The notes below the pieces were generated by a model that worked only from the letters and a program-made list of their open reading frames with translations, was not told the origin of the DNA and did not search any database. Of a DNA stretch of 64,000 nt, positions 35,312-47,221 are shown piece by piece. Location of the stretch: contig CAKJVC010000069.1 in the NCBI GenBank assembly GCA_918026815.1, positions 62,001 through 126,000 on the forward strand. Direction: 5' to 3'. The stretch is from Chalara sp. BL73 (taxonomy: Eukaryota; Ascomycota; Leotiomycetes; Helotiales). A program made the translations under genes and the position numbers. Every line of letters starts with the position of its first letter. Position 1 is the stretch's first letter.

Positions 35312-35756
35312 CTTGATGGCTTGTGTTACTGTAGATGCTTCGATTATGTTAGTCTATTCAATATGCCGTTTCTGTGATATGGAGTTGAGCCTAGGCGACT
35401 AGCTCGCGGGCATCTATCAAGTGAGCTTGTCTTTATTGGAGAATGCGAACATATGATGAACAAAAGTGAGACCTTGGGTGAAACTCCTATTCCCCAGACT
35501 GTATTGAGTGTATTGAGCAGAAGTGATGGATTAAATGAAACAATTGTTACTATGTTTACAGAGAGCAATGGCGATGCGGCTCCGCAAGCTGACGCTAATC
35601 CAGGATCAGCCTAGTAAACAACTCGCTTAGACTTTTACCCTACGCACCAGGAAATCACAAGAATTTGCGAAATCAATCAGACACGACAACAACGACAATC
35701 ATCGTGAGTACCAACCTCTTAAAACTAATTATTGAAACCTTGCTAACATCAGTAAG
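35312..35756. promoter_or_regulatory. Divergent promoter region of CSN12-like gene and RPL20
   Basis: These 445 bp separate two divergent starts. A probable intron in the RPL20 leader lies at 35704-35752 (GTGAGT start, GCTAAC branch, CAG end), four bases before the ATG. No specific transcription-factor site is claimed. Confidence 0.5.
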
Positions 35757-36826
35757 ATGGGTAAGCTAGATTTCTTTGATTATTCCCAAGGACAGACGGA
35801 TACATGGACGCCGCGCTTTCAAAGACGATGACGGGAGCATACCAGAATATTCAGCAGAGCATAGCCATTGGGGCAGAAGCTCATCCAAGGAGCTTGCAAT
35901 AAATTAGGAAGGGGGTGTACTTGGAATCAGCAGAAATATTTTGGGGCAAAAGCAGTTACTCGGCTTAGTTGGAGGTTTCGCTCAGTCAACCTCGATGTCT
36001 CTACGAAAAACCCCAGGATCGTGTAAGAAGCATATTTCGAGCCGGGAGATGTTAAATCAGCGATGCGGCATAGCGGTCAAAACCAAGCATCACTGTTCTG
36101 TTTTTCTCTCTAAGCGGACCTTGTGCTGGATCAATTCAACTACGACGTGCATAGCAGCAGTTTTCTCAAAAGTGGTTAGGAGACCATGGAGGCTAACAGA
36201 TTCTTAATAGGTCGCCTCACAGAATACCAGGTCATCGGTCGCCATCTGCCATCAGAGGCAAACCCAACGCCAAAGCTCTACCGGATGAGAATCTTTGCAC
36301 CAAACACTGTTGTTGCAAAGTCTCGTTTCTGGTACTTCTTGATGAAGTTGCGAAAGGTCAAGAAGGCGAACGGAGAGATCGTCAGCTTGAACGTTGTAGG
36401 TAACTCTATCATTGGGATCTAAACAGCTCTAATCGCATTAGATTCATGAGAAGCGCCCATTGAAGGTCAAGAACTTCGGTATCTGGATCCGTTACGATTC
36501 GCGCTCCGGAACCCACAACATGTACAAGGAGTACCGTGAGATGTCAAGAACAGATGCTGTTGAGGCTCTGTACCAAGATATGGCCGCCAGACATCGCTCT
36601 CGCTTCCGTTCGATCCATGTACGTTCTACAATGAACCCTCCATGTCTCACACTAACAAGCAAAACAGATTCTCAAAGTTGTTGAACTCGAGAAGACCGAC
36701 GATGTCAAGCGCCCATATATCAAGCAATTACTCACCAAGGATCTCAAGTTTCCTCTGCCGCACCGCGTCTCAAAGGCATCTGGTACCAAGATTTTCGTCG
36801 GAAAGCGACCATCCACCTTCTACTGA
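35757..36826 (+). CDS. RPL20: 60S ribosomal protein L20 (eL20, formerly L18a)
   Basis: Exons 35757..35760, 36211..36395, 36442..36618 and 36668..36826 encode 174 residues, the usual length. The first coding exon is just ATGG, followed by a 450-nt intron; such tiny first exons and long first introns are common in fungal ribosomal protein genes. The joined protein starts [20 protein letters not shown], continues with [20 protein letters not shown], and has [40 protein letters not shown] and the ending [12 protein letters not shown], all diagnostic of eL20. It is a structural component of the large ribosomal subunit. A second intron probably lies in the 5' leader. No snoRNA could be recognised in the long intron by eye. 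Confidence 0.97.
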
Positions 36827-37217
36827 GCGTACTGGGATTAGAGTTTGGGTTGGGGTGGTATGGAATGGTTTTGCAATGCATAAGGGCTGTTATTTAGCTG
36901 GGATTCACGAGTGATAAATGCAAAAGCAAAAACATGATACCTCGCATATTTTGCAAGATGTGTTTGAGTGTGACGGTAGGCCAATTGAAAAAATCCATAA
37001 CCCATTATCCATAATTCCCTAAAGGAGCTCTCTGGTGATATAGTCCTCCGATCTGAAGTACGATGCTAAGAGAGAGTAGGTTGACTTGCTTTCATCCCAC
37101 CGTCCTTAATCTCAGATAATATTCCATTTAGTTTGGAGACACATTGTATTTTTTTTTGCGCTGTTATATTACTGCGGTCTATAAGTATATAGAAATTTCG
37201 TCCGCTGATTATGGTTT
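36827..37217. other. Short convergent intergenic space
   Basis: This 391-bp space lies between the 3' ends of RPL20 and the alpha/beta hydrolase gene. It contains a T-run near 37149-37156 and nothing else visible. Confidence 0.5.
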
Positions 37218-38393
37218 TCATTCGTTCTCAGATGTCACAATTTGAGCTGTTTTCCTGACTGCATCAACAATAGCACTTCGTCCCCCATTCCGGATCAACA
37301 CATCTTGATGAAATGCCCTATCTACCGCCCTTCTCTCTACCACAATGCCCAGTTCCTGACACCTTTTCTCTAAATACGTGCCATGATGCCCAGGAACTAG
37401 TTCATCTCGCCCTGCCTCAATTATCACAACTTTCGGAACCTTCATATCTAGATCATTGGCTCGATGACACATGGTTTCAAGTGCCGTATAGCTGTCGAGG
37501 TGCGTTCTTAGGAAGGGATATAAATATTGATAAGGCAGCCACTTTTGCGGATATAAAGCTTGCAGCATAGATTTTGTATTTAAAAATGGTGTTTCTAAAA
37601 TCAGACTTCGAAGGTTGATATTCTTCTGTGCAAAAAGATTTTGGTTTGCGGCAAGAGTGGTTGCTACTCCAGAGCCAATACTTTGGCCCCATAGTATTAC
37701 ATTAACCTGCTCCTCCGGGGAAGAGCATTGTTCCTGACGATGTTCTTCCTCACGTATCCAGTTTAGGGTTGCTTGTGCATCTAAAGCAATTCCCTTCTCA
37801 GATGGACGTCCTGAGGAAGTCCAATAGCCACGGTAGCTTAGGCAGATCATGATGTATCTCACATCATGTGCAGGATTTGCATCTCGTAATATACGTAGTA
37901 TGGGAGATATTAAGGGAAGCCGAGGTGGAAGAGAAGAAGCGTTACCTACATAGTATAAGCTTACATTTTCTGTACAAGCATGGATATGCCAACCCTGGAA
38001 GTAGATGATATATACTCTTTTCGAAGGCTCAAACCGAGGAGAGGTCGTATTATCCACACTTGCCACACACAGACTGATCTTTGTCCCATCCAAGGATCTT
38101 ATGCTGACTGTGCGCCACTGAATTCCGGCACACAGCTGTTTGTAGTCTTCAATCTTTTCGGTCCGTGCATTGGGAGGCATTGTAGGCATGAAGATGATTT
38201 TTCTTTGAAAAGTAATCAACATAAGACATTTCCAAGTCCATAGACCAATGAAGAGCCCAGTGAAGATGGCGGGTGGAAGCAATATCTTTGGGATATTCCA
38301 GAGCTGACGTCGTTGAGGATGCAATGTTCGGTTTAAATGTGCTCGAGGAAAGAGAAGTCGAGTGCAAATTTCCCTAGAATTGATGTGGTGCAT
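37218..38393 (-). CDS. Alpha/beta hydrolase of the ABHD/BEM46-like type, membrane-anchored
   Basis: Exons 38393..37994 and 37945..37218 give 375 residues. The 48-nt intron is in frame and stop-free, so the unspliced frame is also open; removing it restores the block VYIIYFQGNASSLPPRLPLI, where N-A-S-S-L-P-P-R-x-P is conserved in this family. A membrane segment lies near residues 36-62 (LLPPAIFTGLFIGLWTW). The nucleophile elbow is GQSIGSG; the likely acid is Asp in EAGRDELVPG and the base His in RAFHQDVL, completing a catalytic triad. The protein probably sits on an internal membrane or mitochondrion-like compartment as a serine hydrolase or thioesterase; the substrate is unknown. It shares a 252-bp divergent intergenic region with SDS22. 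Confidence 0.88.
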   Translation of the reverse strand: MHHINSREICTRLLFPRAHLNRTLHPQRRQLWNIPKILLPPAIFTGLFIGLWTWKCLMLITFQRKIIFMPTMPPNARTEKIEDYKQLCAGIQWRTVSIRSLDGTKISLCVASVDNTTSPRFEPSKRVYIIYFQGWHIHACTENVSLYYVGNASSLPPRLPLISPILRILRDANPAHDVRYIMICLSYRGYWTSSGRPSEKGIALDAQATLNWIREEEHRQEQCSSPEEQVNVILWGQSIGSGVATTLAANQNLFAQKNINLRSLILETPFLNTKSMLQALYPQKWLPYQYLYPFLRTHLDSYTALETMCHRANDLDMKVPKVVIIEAGRDELVPGHHGTYLEKRCQELGIVVERRAVDRAFHQDVLIRNGGRSAIVDAVRKTAQIVTSENE

Positions 38394-38645
38394 TATATCT
38401 TTAAAATGAAAGAAAGCATCCCAGAATTCTCTATTTTATCGCATCCTATTATGTTCACAGTGTTGGTGAAGACGATTGATGATGGGTGTGATGTCTGCAC
38501 ATGATTCAAAATGGCAGCCTTGCTCGCGTGTCACATCAACATCCAAGCCCCGCCATCGTCAGATAAATATCATGGCCCAGATTCTGCAGCCTGATTCCAC
38601 CCAAAGCACAAACATCACCAGGAAACGCTATATACACAATCCAAG

Positions 38646-39872
38646 ATGTCGCCTTCATCTATCTCCCCCGAGAAAGCGACAACGCCTACGCACATCTCCA
38701 TTAATGCAGAAGATATCGAGGGCCATGAGTGTGACGACACTCCCAAGAGCGCGGGGACCCCTCGGAGCAGCAGCGGCTGGGACGGCAAGTTACGGCTAGA
38801 CAAGGTCGAGAAGAAGTTAGAGCTAGTCAACCCAGAAGCAATATCTGATCCTGAGTACTCGGATGATGAGCAGGTGCTTCAGGGAGAGATCATTCCTCCG
38901 GACGAAGGTAATTTCGAATGAACACTGCGAGGTAAACACATTAAGGACCAACAACTAACATATCTTAATACAGACCTACTGAATGATTATAATACCGAAG
39001 AAACAGAAATCGATGCCGTACACTCCCGCATTTCTTCCATACCATCTCTTCGCTTAGAGCGTTTCCCAAAGGTGCAACGGCTCTGCTTTCGACAAAACAG
39101 CATTACCTCTATCGAAGGACTCGCCCACCTTGCGGAAACCTTGACGGAACTCGACCTCTATGATAACCTGATATCGCACATCCGGAACCTAGATGACCTC
39201 ATAAATATCACGGTTCTCGACCTCTCTTTCAACAAAATAAAGCACATAAAGCACATTTCCCACCTCAAGAAACTCACAGACCTCTATTTTGTGCAAAACA
39301 AGATCACTCGAATAGAAAACCTTTCTGGGCTCACTAAGCTCACAAATCTAGAACTAGCAGCGAATAGGATCCGGGAGATTGAGAATTTAGAAGGATTGGA
39401 GGCATTAGAGCAGTTATGGCTAGGCAAGAACAAGATCACGGAGATTAAAGGCCTAGAGCGACTACACAACCTTACACTCCTCGACCTTAAATCAAACCGC
39501 ATTCGCGAACTTGCCAATCTTTCTACACTTCCACAGCTAGAAGAACTTTACATCTCACATAACGCCTTGACATCCCTTTCTGGCATTGAATCTCTCACGC
39601 AGTTGCGGGTGCTCGATGTATCAAATAACCTGATATCCAGCGTCAAAGGATTGAAGGACTTGGTGGGCCTGGAGGAGTTTTGGGCAAGCTATAATCAGAT
39701 TAGCGACTTTGGTGAAACAGAAGCGGAATTGAAGGGCTTAACGAAGTTGACCACAGTATATTTTGAGGGGAACCCATTGCAGTTGAAGGGTCCAGCCGTT
39801 TACAGGAATAAAGTCAGGTTAATGCTACCACAGGTGACACAGATCGACGCTACGATATTGAGGGCGTCGTGA
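38646..39872 (+). CDS. SDS22: Sds22, leucine-rich-repeat regulatory subunit of protein phosphatase 1
   Basis: Exons 38646..38907 and 38974..39872 (66-nt intron with CAACTAAC branch) encode 386 residues. The first 90 residues are acidic and disordered (NAEDIEGHECDDTP, ISDPEYSDDEQVL). From about residue 120 there are eleven SDS22-type leucine-rich repeats, for example LTELDLYDNLISHI, ITVLDLSFNKIKHI, LTNLELAANRIREI and LRVLDVSNNLISSV, followed by an LRR cap (YRNKVRLMLPQVTQIDA). This order and spacing match Sds22, which binds and matures the PP1 catalytic subunit in the nucleus. Length agrees with fungal orthologues. Intact, no oddities. Confidence 0.95.
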
Positions 39873-40200
39873 GAGGATGTCAGAACAAGGAGATGATATA
39901 CGATATATGGAATGGCATGGCAAGGCGTTGTCAGGTTCGACATTAGATCCTTATCAGGATCATATGTAAATAGCATAATATCTCGTAACTTGCGAGATTC
40001 TACAGGCTCACAGGACACATTGCACAGCATCATAGCTAGAGAATTGCCGTATCAGGAGACTTGAATGGAAATCCATCATCCCTTCTAGCTGCAAACCTTC
40101 GTTAATGTGCCATAAACCCTATTCTAGGTATCATAATGCTACAAAGGAAGCGAAACATGCTGCAGAAACGGCAAACAATCCTCTCTAGATTATCCAGTGT
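39873..40200. other. Short convergent intergenic space
   Basis: These 328 bp lie between the SDS22 and xylose reductase 3' ends. Nothing beyond presumed 3' untranslated sequence is visible. Confidence 0.5.
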
Positions 40201-41266
40201 TTAGGCAAAGATGTGTAGCGTGCCGAGGTACTAACATATGTTAGCGGAATAGAAATGGCTGAAAGAAAGGGAGATACATACGTCAGTTGGATTGTTGAAT
40301 CTTAGGTTTCTGTCTAAAGCGCTGATCGAATCAATCTCGGTCTTTTCCAAGTCAAACGCGATAACCTCCAAGTTTTGTTGCAACCGGCTCTGGTTGTTGC
40401 TCTTGGGGATAACTGCCAAGCCACGTTGAGTTGCCCATCTAAGAAGGATTTGTGCTGGTGTCTTGTTATACTTCTTCGCTAACGATGTGATAAGATCGTG
40501 CTCAAAGAGAACAGGAGTATCCTTCGCTTTATCCCATCCCAATTCAATGAACGACTGAGGCCCGAACGACGAGTACGCAACGACAGCAATGTTCTCCGCC
40601 TCCGCAAGCTTCAGCAATGTAGGCTGAACGAGGTATGGGTGGTGTTCAATCTGCAGCGCCGCTGGGCGAATCTTTGCATATCGCAACAAATCTAGAATCA
40701 AGGAACCTTGGAAATTCGAGATGGCAATGCTCTTCACAAATCCCTTGTCCACCAGCCCTTCGAATGCCTGCCACGTCTCCTGAATGGGGGCACCGATCGG
40801 CACCACGCCCTCCTTCTCGTCGTACTCCCACCCGGGTGGGTAGCGCACGGACGGATCAACGTACTTGATGGCGACGGGGAAGTGGATGTAGTACAGATCA
40901 AAGTAGTCGATGCCCCAGTCTGCGAGCTGCTTCTTGACAATGGGCTCGACTTGGTGCTTCTCATGGAAAGAATTCCAGAGCTTGGAGACAAGGAATAGGT
41001 CTTCGCGCTTTACAAGGCCGTCCTTTATGGCGCGGGCAACACCCTCGCCAGCTTCTTTCTCATTACCGTAGTCTAGATTATGTCAGTGGAAGGATTGGGG
41101 ATAATCGGGTTAGGAAGTTACCGCAAGCGCCATCGAAGAGACGGTAGCCGGTCTTGATGGCGTTGTAGACGGTGTCGGCGCAAGTTGCATTGTCGACCTT
41201 CCACAGTCCAAACCCGACTTGTGGCATTTTGTGGCCATTGTTCAAGGTAATCGTAGGAGAAGCCAT
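40201..41266 (-). CDS. XYL1: NAD(P)H-dependent D-xylose reductase (aldo-keto reductase)
   Basis: Exons 41266..41122, 41072..40282 and 40230..40201 encode 321 residues, the standard size. Xylose reductase reduces D-xylose to xylitol in the cytosol, the first step of fungal pentose use. The catalytic tetrad is visible: Asp in RLFDGA, Tyr in DYGNEKEAG, Lys in LVSKLWNS and His in YYIHFPVA. The cofactor motif [13 protein letters not shown] is as in xylose reductases that accept NADPH. The 30-nt last exon gives YLGTLHIFA, the expected tail. I chose the ATG at 41264-41266 ([20 protein letters not shown]) because it fits the family; an upstream in-frame ATG at 41401 would add 45 residues that could act as a leader but look like untranslated sequence. 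Introns are 49 and 51 nt. Confidence 0.94.
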
Positions 41267-42618
41267 TTTTCCGGTTGTGTATGTTCTTACGAAAATGTTC
41301 TTCTGATTCTTCTTCTCCAACCGAAATGGATTTTGGGCTATTCTGGTTTGTGTTATAGGGGAAAAGTTGTTGATGGAGCGGGGTCGAATCAATATCTGCA
41401 CAGATCTGGGCTTTCCGCGTCAGTCGTCATGACATCCTTAGTGGGGGGAGGCCTTTTTCCCCTTCTCTATGTGGGATCTTACCGGAAGGTGAAGGAATGC
41501 ATGCAAGCAAGTGCTTTCTAAGGCACGGTAACTGAGGGAAGACCAATAATTTATATAAACTCCGACCTACTTACCTGACTAGCATCATCGAAAAGTTGAC
41601 ACCATCTGCCCCTCCATGGAGGATGGAGGGGTATCCGCCCCAATGAAGTCCCTACTGCTCAACAATGGCACAGATTCCCACAAAACAGCCCGCATGATGT
41701 AGATTTTCAGTCTATTCTTTGCAGTGGATAAATTGAATGGCTATACTTCGTATGCCTGGTGGAATCAGAAAGCCTCCAGTCCGGTTTAGGCTGTTTCATA
41801 GGGGGAGCTTGGCCGGGTAAATGCGATAATCGTGGCTTTTCGCTTGGATAAATACAGATTCGTCGAGACACAGCAGCAAGACATTGAATGGATGAGACTG
41901 GCAGTTTTGATTGGTGCGCATATATATTAAGTTTGCTCCACTCCTATGATGGATTTCTTTATAATATCTTGGCTCGTCTTTGAAAGGATCCTTTGGAGTT
42001 GGGAGAAATACTGTAGAGACAGACAGAGATAGTTGTCCCGAAGCTAGCGATGCTGCATTGCTGGTAACCTTAACTGTGGAAGTAAGTTCATCAGACATGC
42101 ATGTTTTATACTTTGAAGAAAGTCAATTAGTTTTGATCGCCTTAAGGAATTTCCAGCATGCTCTTCATTGACAATGTATTGGGCTGCGCGCAATTTATAC
42201 CTTATGGCTCATGACGGCTAAGCAGCCATCAACACCAAACCGCTACGTGGCGATTGGTTATAACATCATCATCATCTAGGTCTGACGCAGTGTTGTGCTA
42301 CCATCATCGCTGCGATTGATTTTGCAGAGTTCATCCTATTTTTAATGCGTATGGATGCAAACGTAGTAGGGTATCAGGAGTCAAACAAAGACCGTCGAGC
42401 TCCAACATAGAAGCAACTTAAGGTGGGTCATGGAGCACTATGGTTGACTTCAGGGATTCTACAATTGTACTCTGGTACATTCTATATTATACAACTACAA
42501 TTAGACGGTTCTTTTAATCTTTCCTAGATACATTATTGTCAAAGGCGTTAGCCCGTGGAATTCAATAGCGCGTGAACCTTCCTGCTCCACGATTACATGG
42601 TATAGAAATCTCCAAACT
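41267..42618. other. Intergenic region with one weak minus-strand open frame
   Basis: This is the divergent space between XYL1 and the kinase gene. A 100-codon minus-strand frame at 41796-42098 starts MSDELTSTVKVTSNAASLAS and is plausible as a small protein, but has no known domain, no splice evidence and no neighbour suggesting a role. A CAT microsatellite-like run occurs near 42266-42278. Otherwise nothing. Confidence 0.35.
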
Positions 42619-44938
42619 ATGGCTGCCGACCCGAGATATAAGGATTTGGCGGCGTTTAACAAGTGGAGAGGCTACAGAAATGAGCGACTGTGGACTCAGG
42701 AAGAGTTCGATATATGGATGAATGAACTTAAGCACATAAAATACTTCACCAAAGACCGATACATCCCAGACCATCAAGTAACTCCCTGGTCTGGTTGGCC
42801 GAAAGTCAAACGCCGCGTTCGAGGCCGGTATACAGTCCCACTGAATCAACTGAACTTACAGAACACATTTCTAGAAACAGAGATCCCCGAGCTGGGTTCA
42901 GGATGGGAAGGGAAGCGGATACTTGGCGCAGGCACTTATGGCACTGTAGGTCTGTTCGAGTATAATGGTAACAGTCCAAACCGTAATATTGGCAAGCATG
43001 TCGCAGTCAAAGTGGCCAACAAATCCTACGCCGATTTGACTGATGAGGCTGATTTCATGGAACGGTTCACTGTGCGGCCAACTTCTCATATTGTGCGTAT
43101 CATTACAAGAGGTGTACCTGAGATAGCTGAGGGTGCATGGAAAGGCAAAGTACGGAGAATAATATTGGAGTACTGCCCTCACGGATCTCTACATGACCTT
43201 ATCGTACGTCGCTACATAATGTGAGAGCAATACCCTTCATTCTCGGCACTGACTGATTTAGCAAAGGGCTGAGCCGTTCAGTGAGGCTACACTATGGCTT
43301 ATGTTCAGGTGCTTGATAGATGCATTGTCGGTCATGGAGACTGGCTCTGAAGCTCTAGAAGCTGAATCACCCGCAGTTCAGGACGATATAAAAGGATACT
43401 GGCAGCGTGTGGTTCATTTTGATTTGAAGCCAGGAAACAGTTTGTGGCCCGCTTTCTGTATCACAAGGCCATGCTGACATACAGGCAGTGTTTCTTGGAG
43501 AAAGAGATGGTAAGCACCCGGTAACTCCAATTGTAAAGGTAGCGCCGTCTTTCCTTCGAGTCTGCATGCATTGACCTATCACACAGACTGGAGATTTCGG
43601 CCTTGCGCAACTCATTCCTAAAAAACGAGATTTCAGGCCCTGGGAGCGGATCGAAAACCGATGGCGTGGTACACAAGGATTTAAACCTCCTGTAAGCTTT
43701 AGAATTCATTATTATTCACGACACTCTAAAGCTATGCACAGGAGCATTTTACAGAGCGCTGGGATTATGCGAATTGGGTTACCTCAGATATCGCAGGGCA
43801 TTACACTCCCAAGCATAATATTTGGGTCATGGGTGCAATCATGTACCAAATGATGCTATGCGACCCGAGAGCAACCGTGAAAGTGGACCAGGCTTTCCTT
43901 CCTCAAACTCTGAGCAACTGGCATGCGAGAGGGATAACTTATGGAAAGGAACTCTTGGATTTACCATACTCAGATCTACTCAAACACCTCATTCTCGAGT
44001 GTCTGTACGAAAGACCAAGTCTTCGCCCTGATCTTTCCATCTTGAGGTCTAGAGCCCAGCTAGGATTCCACGCAGCAGGTGGGGAAACAGCGGTAGACAC
44101 TTGGGATCTGTTTATATGCCCAGATCCTATCGAGCCACCCGGACTGCAGAAAACAGCTACCAAGGCACCACCGCCTCCTGCTAGTGGATACCCCACCGCT
44201 TTTTTGGTTGCACCGCGAGTTGCTCCGCCGATTAGCAATCCACAAAACATTCCAGTCCCATCACCCGGGTCAACATTCTCAAGCACTGAGCTCAACCAGC
44301 AGTCGCCCGCAAATCCAGCTGGTGGTCCGAATATAGTACAACCATTATATGGTGTCGCACCCGTTATCCTAAGTGTTGCGAATAACTTCACGCCGCAGCC
44401 AGCACCGAACCTAGGAGGCGTGCCGAAAACGGCAGCTCAGTCTTCCTCCAGTCAGTTACTTACTCGTCAAGGTCATCGCCAGTCACAGCAAGCCTCCTTA
44501 TCGAGGAACCGAACAGAGACCTCTTTCGACGCACCGCTCGTTCGTCAAGAGCGTCACCAGCACCTACACCCAGCAATGTCAGCTGGTGTATCACCTCGTA
44601 ACCACCGTGGTAGTAGTTCCAAAGCCATGTCAAATTTAAATGCGAGGATTGAGGCTCTTGAAGTAGGTACGGGAAGCATTAGCAATGGCAGTAATATCAG
44701 TAGTCAGGGTAGAGTGCTGCCACAAACTTTTGAAGATGCTAGCAAGGGAAGCAATATCAGCGCGCTTCTGCATGGAATGGTACCTTCTAATCCGACCTGG
44801 CAGGGAGGGGAGAATGCGGGTGTGGGAATTATGGCAAGATCGGATGCTGACACCAGTACAGATTCAGGATCGGGAAGTGTTGTATTTGCTGTGGCAGATA
44901 AAACACCAAGGTCGAAGAGAAGACGCTTGGGTGGATGA
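42619..44938 (+). CDS. Serine/threonine protein kinase with long disordered C-terminal tail
   Basis: Five exons (42619..43203, 43262..43439, 43489..43538, 43587..43691, 43742..44938) encode 704 residues. The kinase domain covers roughly residues 95-430. The glycine loop is LGAGTYGTVG (about 100-109), the ATP-anchoring lysine is in VAVKVAN (about 130), the catalytic loop is VVHFDLKPGN (about 248) and the metal-binding motif is GDFGLA (about 274). The loop has HFD instead of HRD, so it is a non-RD kinase, as in many fungal-specific kinases. The 90-residue N-terminal part is charged and includes EEFDIWMNELKHIKYF. The last 270 residues are rich in Pro, Ser, Gln and Asn and end in basic SKRRRLGG, a possible nuclear localisation signal. 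The substrate and pathway are unknown. The join at exon 3 uses the second of two close acceptors. Confidence 0.88.
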
Positions 44939-45260
44939 ATCGTGTACATGGCGGCGATTATTGTGATATTGGCGCAGGTTTCTATGCTCTTTCTTTTAGG
45001 GAGACTAAGGCAGGTAGTTCATTTTGTGCTTCGAGGATTTGTGTGATAAAAAAGCATTAGGCTAGAACCTAGCGGCCTGCAAAGAACAATTCTACTTATT
45101 TAAATACTAGTATTCCGCTTGCACATCCGTATGGTAGTTTAGAGACCGAAAGAGCCATTACTTGAAGCTACTGCACCAAAGCCATTTAACATTTATCCAC
45201 AAGAACCCTCTAGCCTCACCTTTCACTTCCAGTCACCACAGTACCGCTGTCTCCCTCTTC
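44939..45260. other. Short convergent intergenic space
   Basis: These 322 bp between the kinase and AtaL-like 3' ends hold nothing recognisable. Confidence 0.5.
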
Positions 45261-45826
45261 TCATGAGATAACACCCTCCCCAACTAACCTGCGTATAGAC
45301 TCAATACTCTTATCCACAGACATCTTCGCCAGAGCACGATGCTTCCCTTCCAACTCCTTCACCTGCTCACTTCCCTCCTCGACATCTGGGTGTCGCCATT
45401 CAAAAACGTACGTCATATGCAAGTCATCCTCCTTCCCACTTGGTCCTTGCGAGATAATATTCGTGACTGCTTCATCAGCCTCTCTTCGCCAAGTCCCTCT
45501 CATAATCTATCGTTCTATTTAAAGAAGCGAACTATATGTGACATACTGACGGAGCCGTCCTCCTGAAAGAAGTCGACTTTCACGCCTTCGCTCTCCACAC
45601 ATCGTTCCTCAACCCACGTTTCCGGCGTTTCTTTGAAGCGGATACGGCGAACGACAGTCTTGCCGTCGTCTTTCTCCTCCAGCACCTCACAAGCCGTGAT
45701 GGCGGGTACGAAATCCTGAGCTCGCCGGATTTTACGTTGAAGGCCGGCCCATACTTGGGATGCTGTCAGCGGTGAGAGGAAGGGAGGGTTGATAGGCGCG
45801 GTGTAAGCTGTGTGAATCGTTACCAT
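45261..45826 (-). CDS. DUF1857/AtaL-like SRPBCC-fold protein
   Basis: Exons 45826..45547 and 45466..45261 encode 161 residues, the usual length. The chosen 80-nt intron (GTATGT donor, CTGAT branch, GCAG acceptor) gives QEDGSVITNIISQGPSGKED followed by DLHMTYVFEWRHPDVEEGSE, which fits the family; using nearer acceptors breaks the frame. The start MVTIHTAYTAPINPP is preferred over an ATG eight codons upstream. Also typical are TASQVWAGLQRKIRRAQDFV and RIRFKETPETWVEERC. AtaL was named in a fungal epidithiodiketopiperazine cluster, but many fungi carry such genes outside clusters, and no biosynthetic genes lie nearby here. The fold suggests binding of a hydrophobic ligand; the function is unknown. 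Confidence 0.85.
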
Positions 45827-47221
45827 TTTGATATACCCAGGGCTGTTCAAAAGCCATGGGAGGCCAAGGATGCAGTAAGGGACTTAAGAGCTGTGTGCGT
45901 ATATGACTGACTCGAGTTGGGGGGCGTGATATCATCTGACGCAAGGAATATCGATGCCACCCTTGGCCGAACCGTGCCAAGAAGAGGCGAAGTCATCTAT
46001 TGGTCATGTGAGTGTGACATTGTCATTCTTTCATTTGATAAATCTCGAGTTACTTTCTCCGAGTTATACATAAAATGTTCACTTCGAGTATGTAGGATAA
46101 GCTGCATGCCAAGCTCTGTGGTACTTGCAGTGGTTGTGATGTGGCGCTACCTTCTCGCCTATTTCAGGGGCTGGACGGCAAGGTCTCGTGACGTTCTGGC
46201 TAGGTAGGGACTTGAACTACCAAAAAACAGCCAAAAAGGGCTTGAGAAAGGTACTACGAGAATTATAATTTCAGCTGTCATTCGTGCTAAAAATACATCT
46301 TTCGTTTAACTCAAAATTGTCATAGTAAATCCATCACTCTCCCACTAGAAACACAAAACGCAAAACACACCCGGCCCTGTCGTCAGAAACAGGGCCGGCA
46401 TGATCTGTTGGGCTATAGGGGAATCACCCCCTCTACTCCCAACCTTAAGCTCGTTGCGCTCTGGCGCAAGTCTACACTATGATATGCTCTCTCGCCGTGG
46501 GTCGTGGAGTGCATGTTGACTAACAACACCAGTCGTTCAGATGTTGGTAGATTTGTTGGAGGTTGCTTGTTTATGGTGATTTATATTGGGCTTAGTGATG
46601 TTGATAATTTGATTGTTGATTTGTAGGGCGGTGAGAAGGCGACGAGGCTGAAGTTCGAGCCTTGATAAACTTCGGTAATTGAAGGAGCATTGGGAACGAC
46701 CAACGCATGATTCCAAACTTAGGCTTTGGGTATCAGTTCAAGAGAAACTGGACTACGAGATGCTTGCCTATAATATTACCCTGAAGCACAAATCGCTACG
46801 CACAAAGTATCAATAAGAAAGAGTGATCATCACAACCTCTCACTAGGCGAAGATCTGGTAAACCATGAAGGCCGTACACAACTCTTGCTGACTCTATTTT
46901 TTATTTGGGTCTACCATACTTGGCGTCGTTAGGCTTTATTGTCTATCAAGCTGACCCAACTGCGCCAGTAGATACTACGCAGCTTTGATTTTCGGGTGTT
47001 TTGGGGCGATATGCAAAATAAAACATGTATCATGACTCACGAGCCCTTCTATTCTCCTATGTCACTAAAAATTGAAGCATGCTGGCCCGTCTGCGTTAAT
47101 TCTCATTTACTTATTAGGAGAGCTATCAATCCTTTACATCTTACACTGCCACTGATAGGCATAGCCCTTCCTTTCATCACATCACGAATACCACATTAAC
47201 GTCATAATAGATTCACTGAAC
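45827..47221. other. Intergenic region with a hairpin-rich patch at 46371-46469
   Basis: A 10-bp perfect stem (46371-46380 CCGGCCCTGT with 46389-46398) closes an 8-base loop. It is followed by a small GGGG/CCCC stem (46418-46421 with 46427-46430) and a 6-bp stem TTGCGC/GCGCAA (46454-46459 with 46464-46469). The patch is GC-rich within AT-rich surroundings. The rest of the 1.4 kb shows no gene. Confidence 0.5.
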
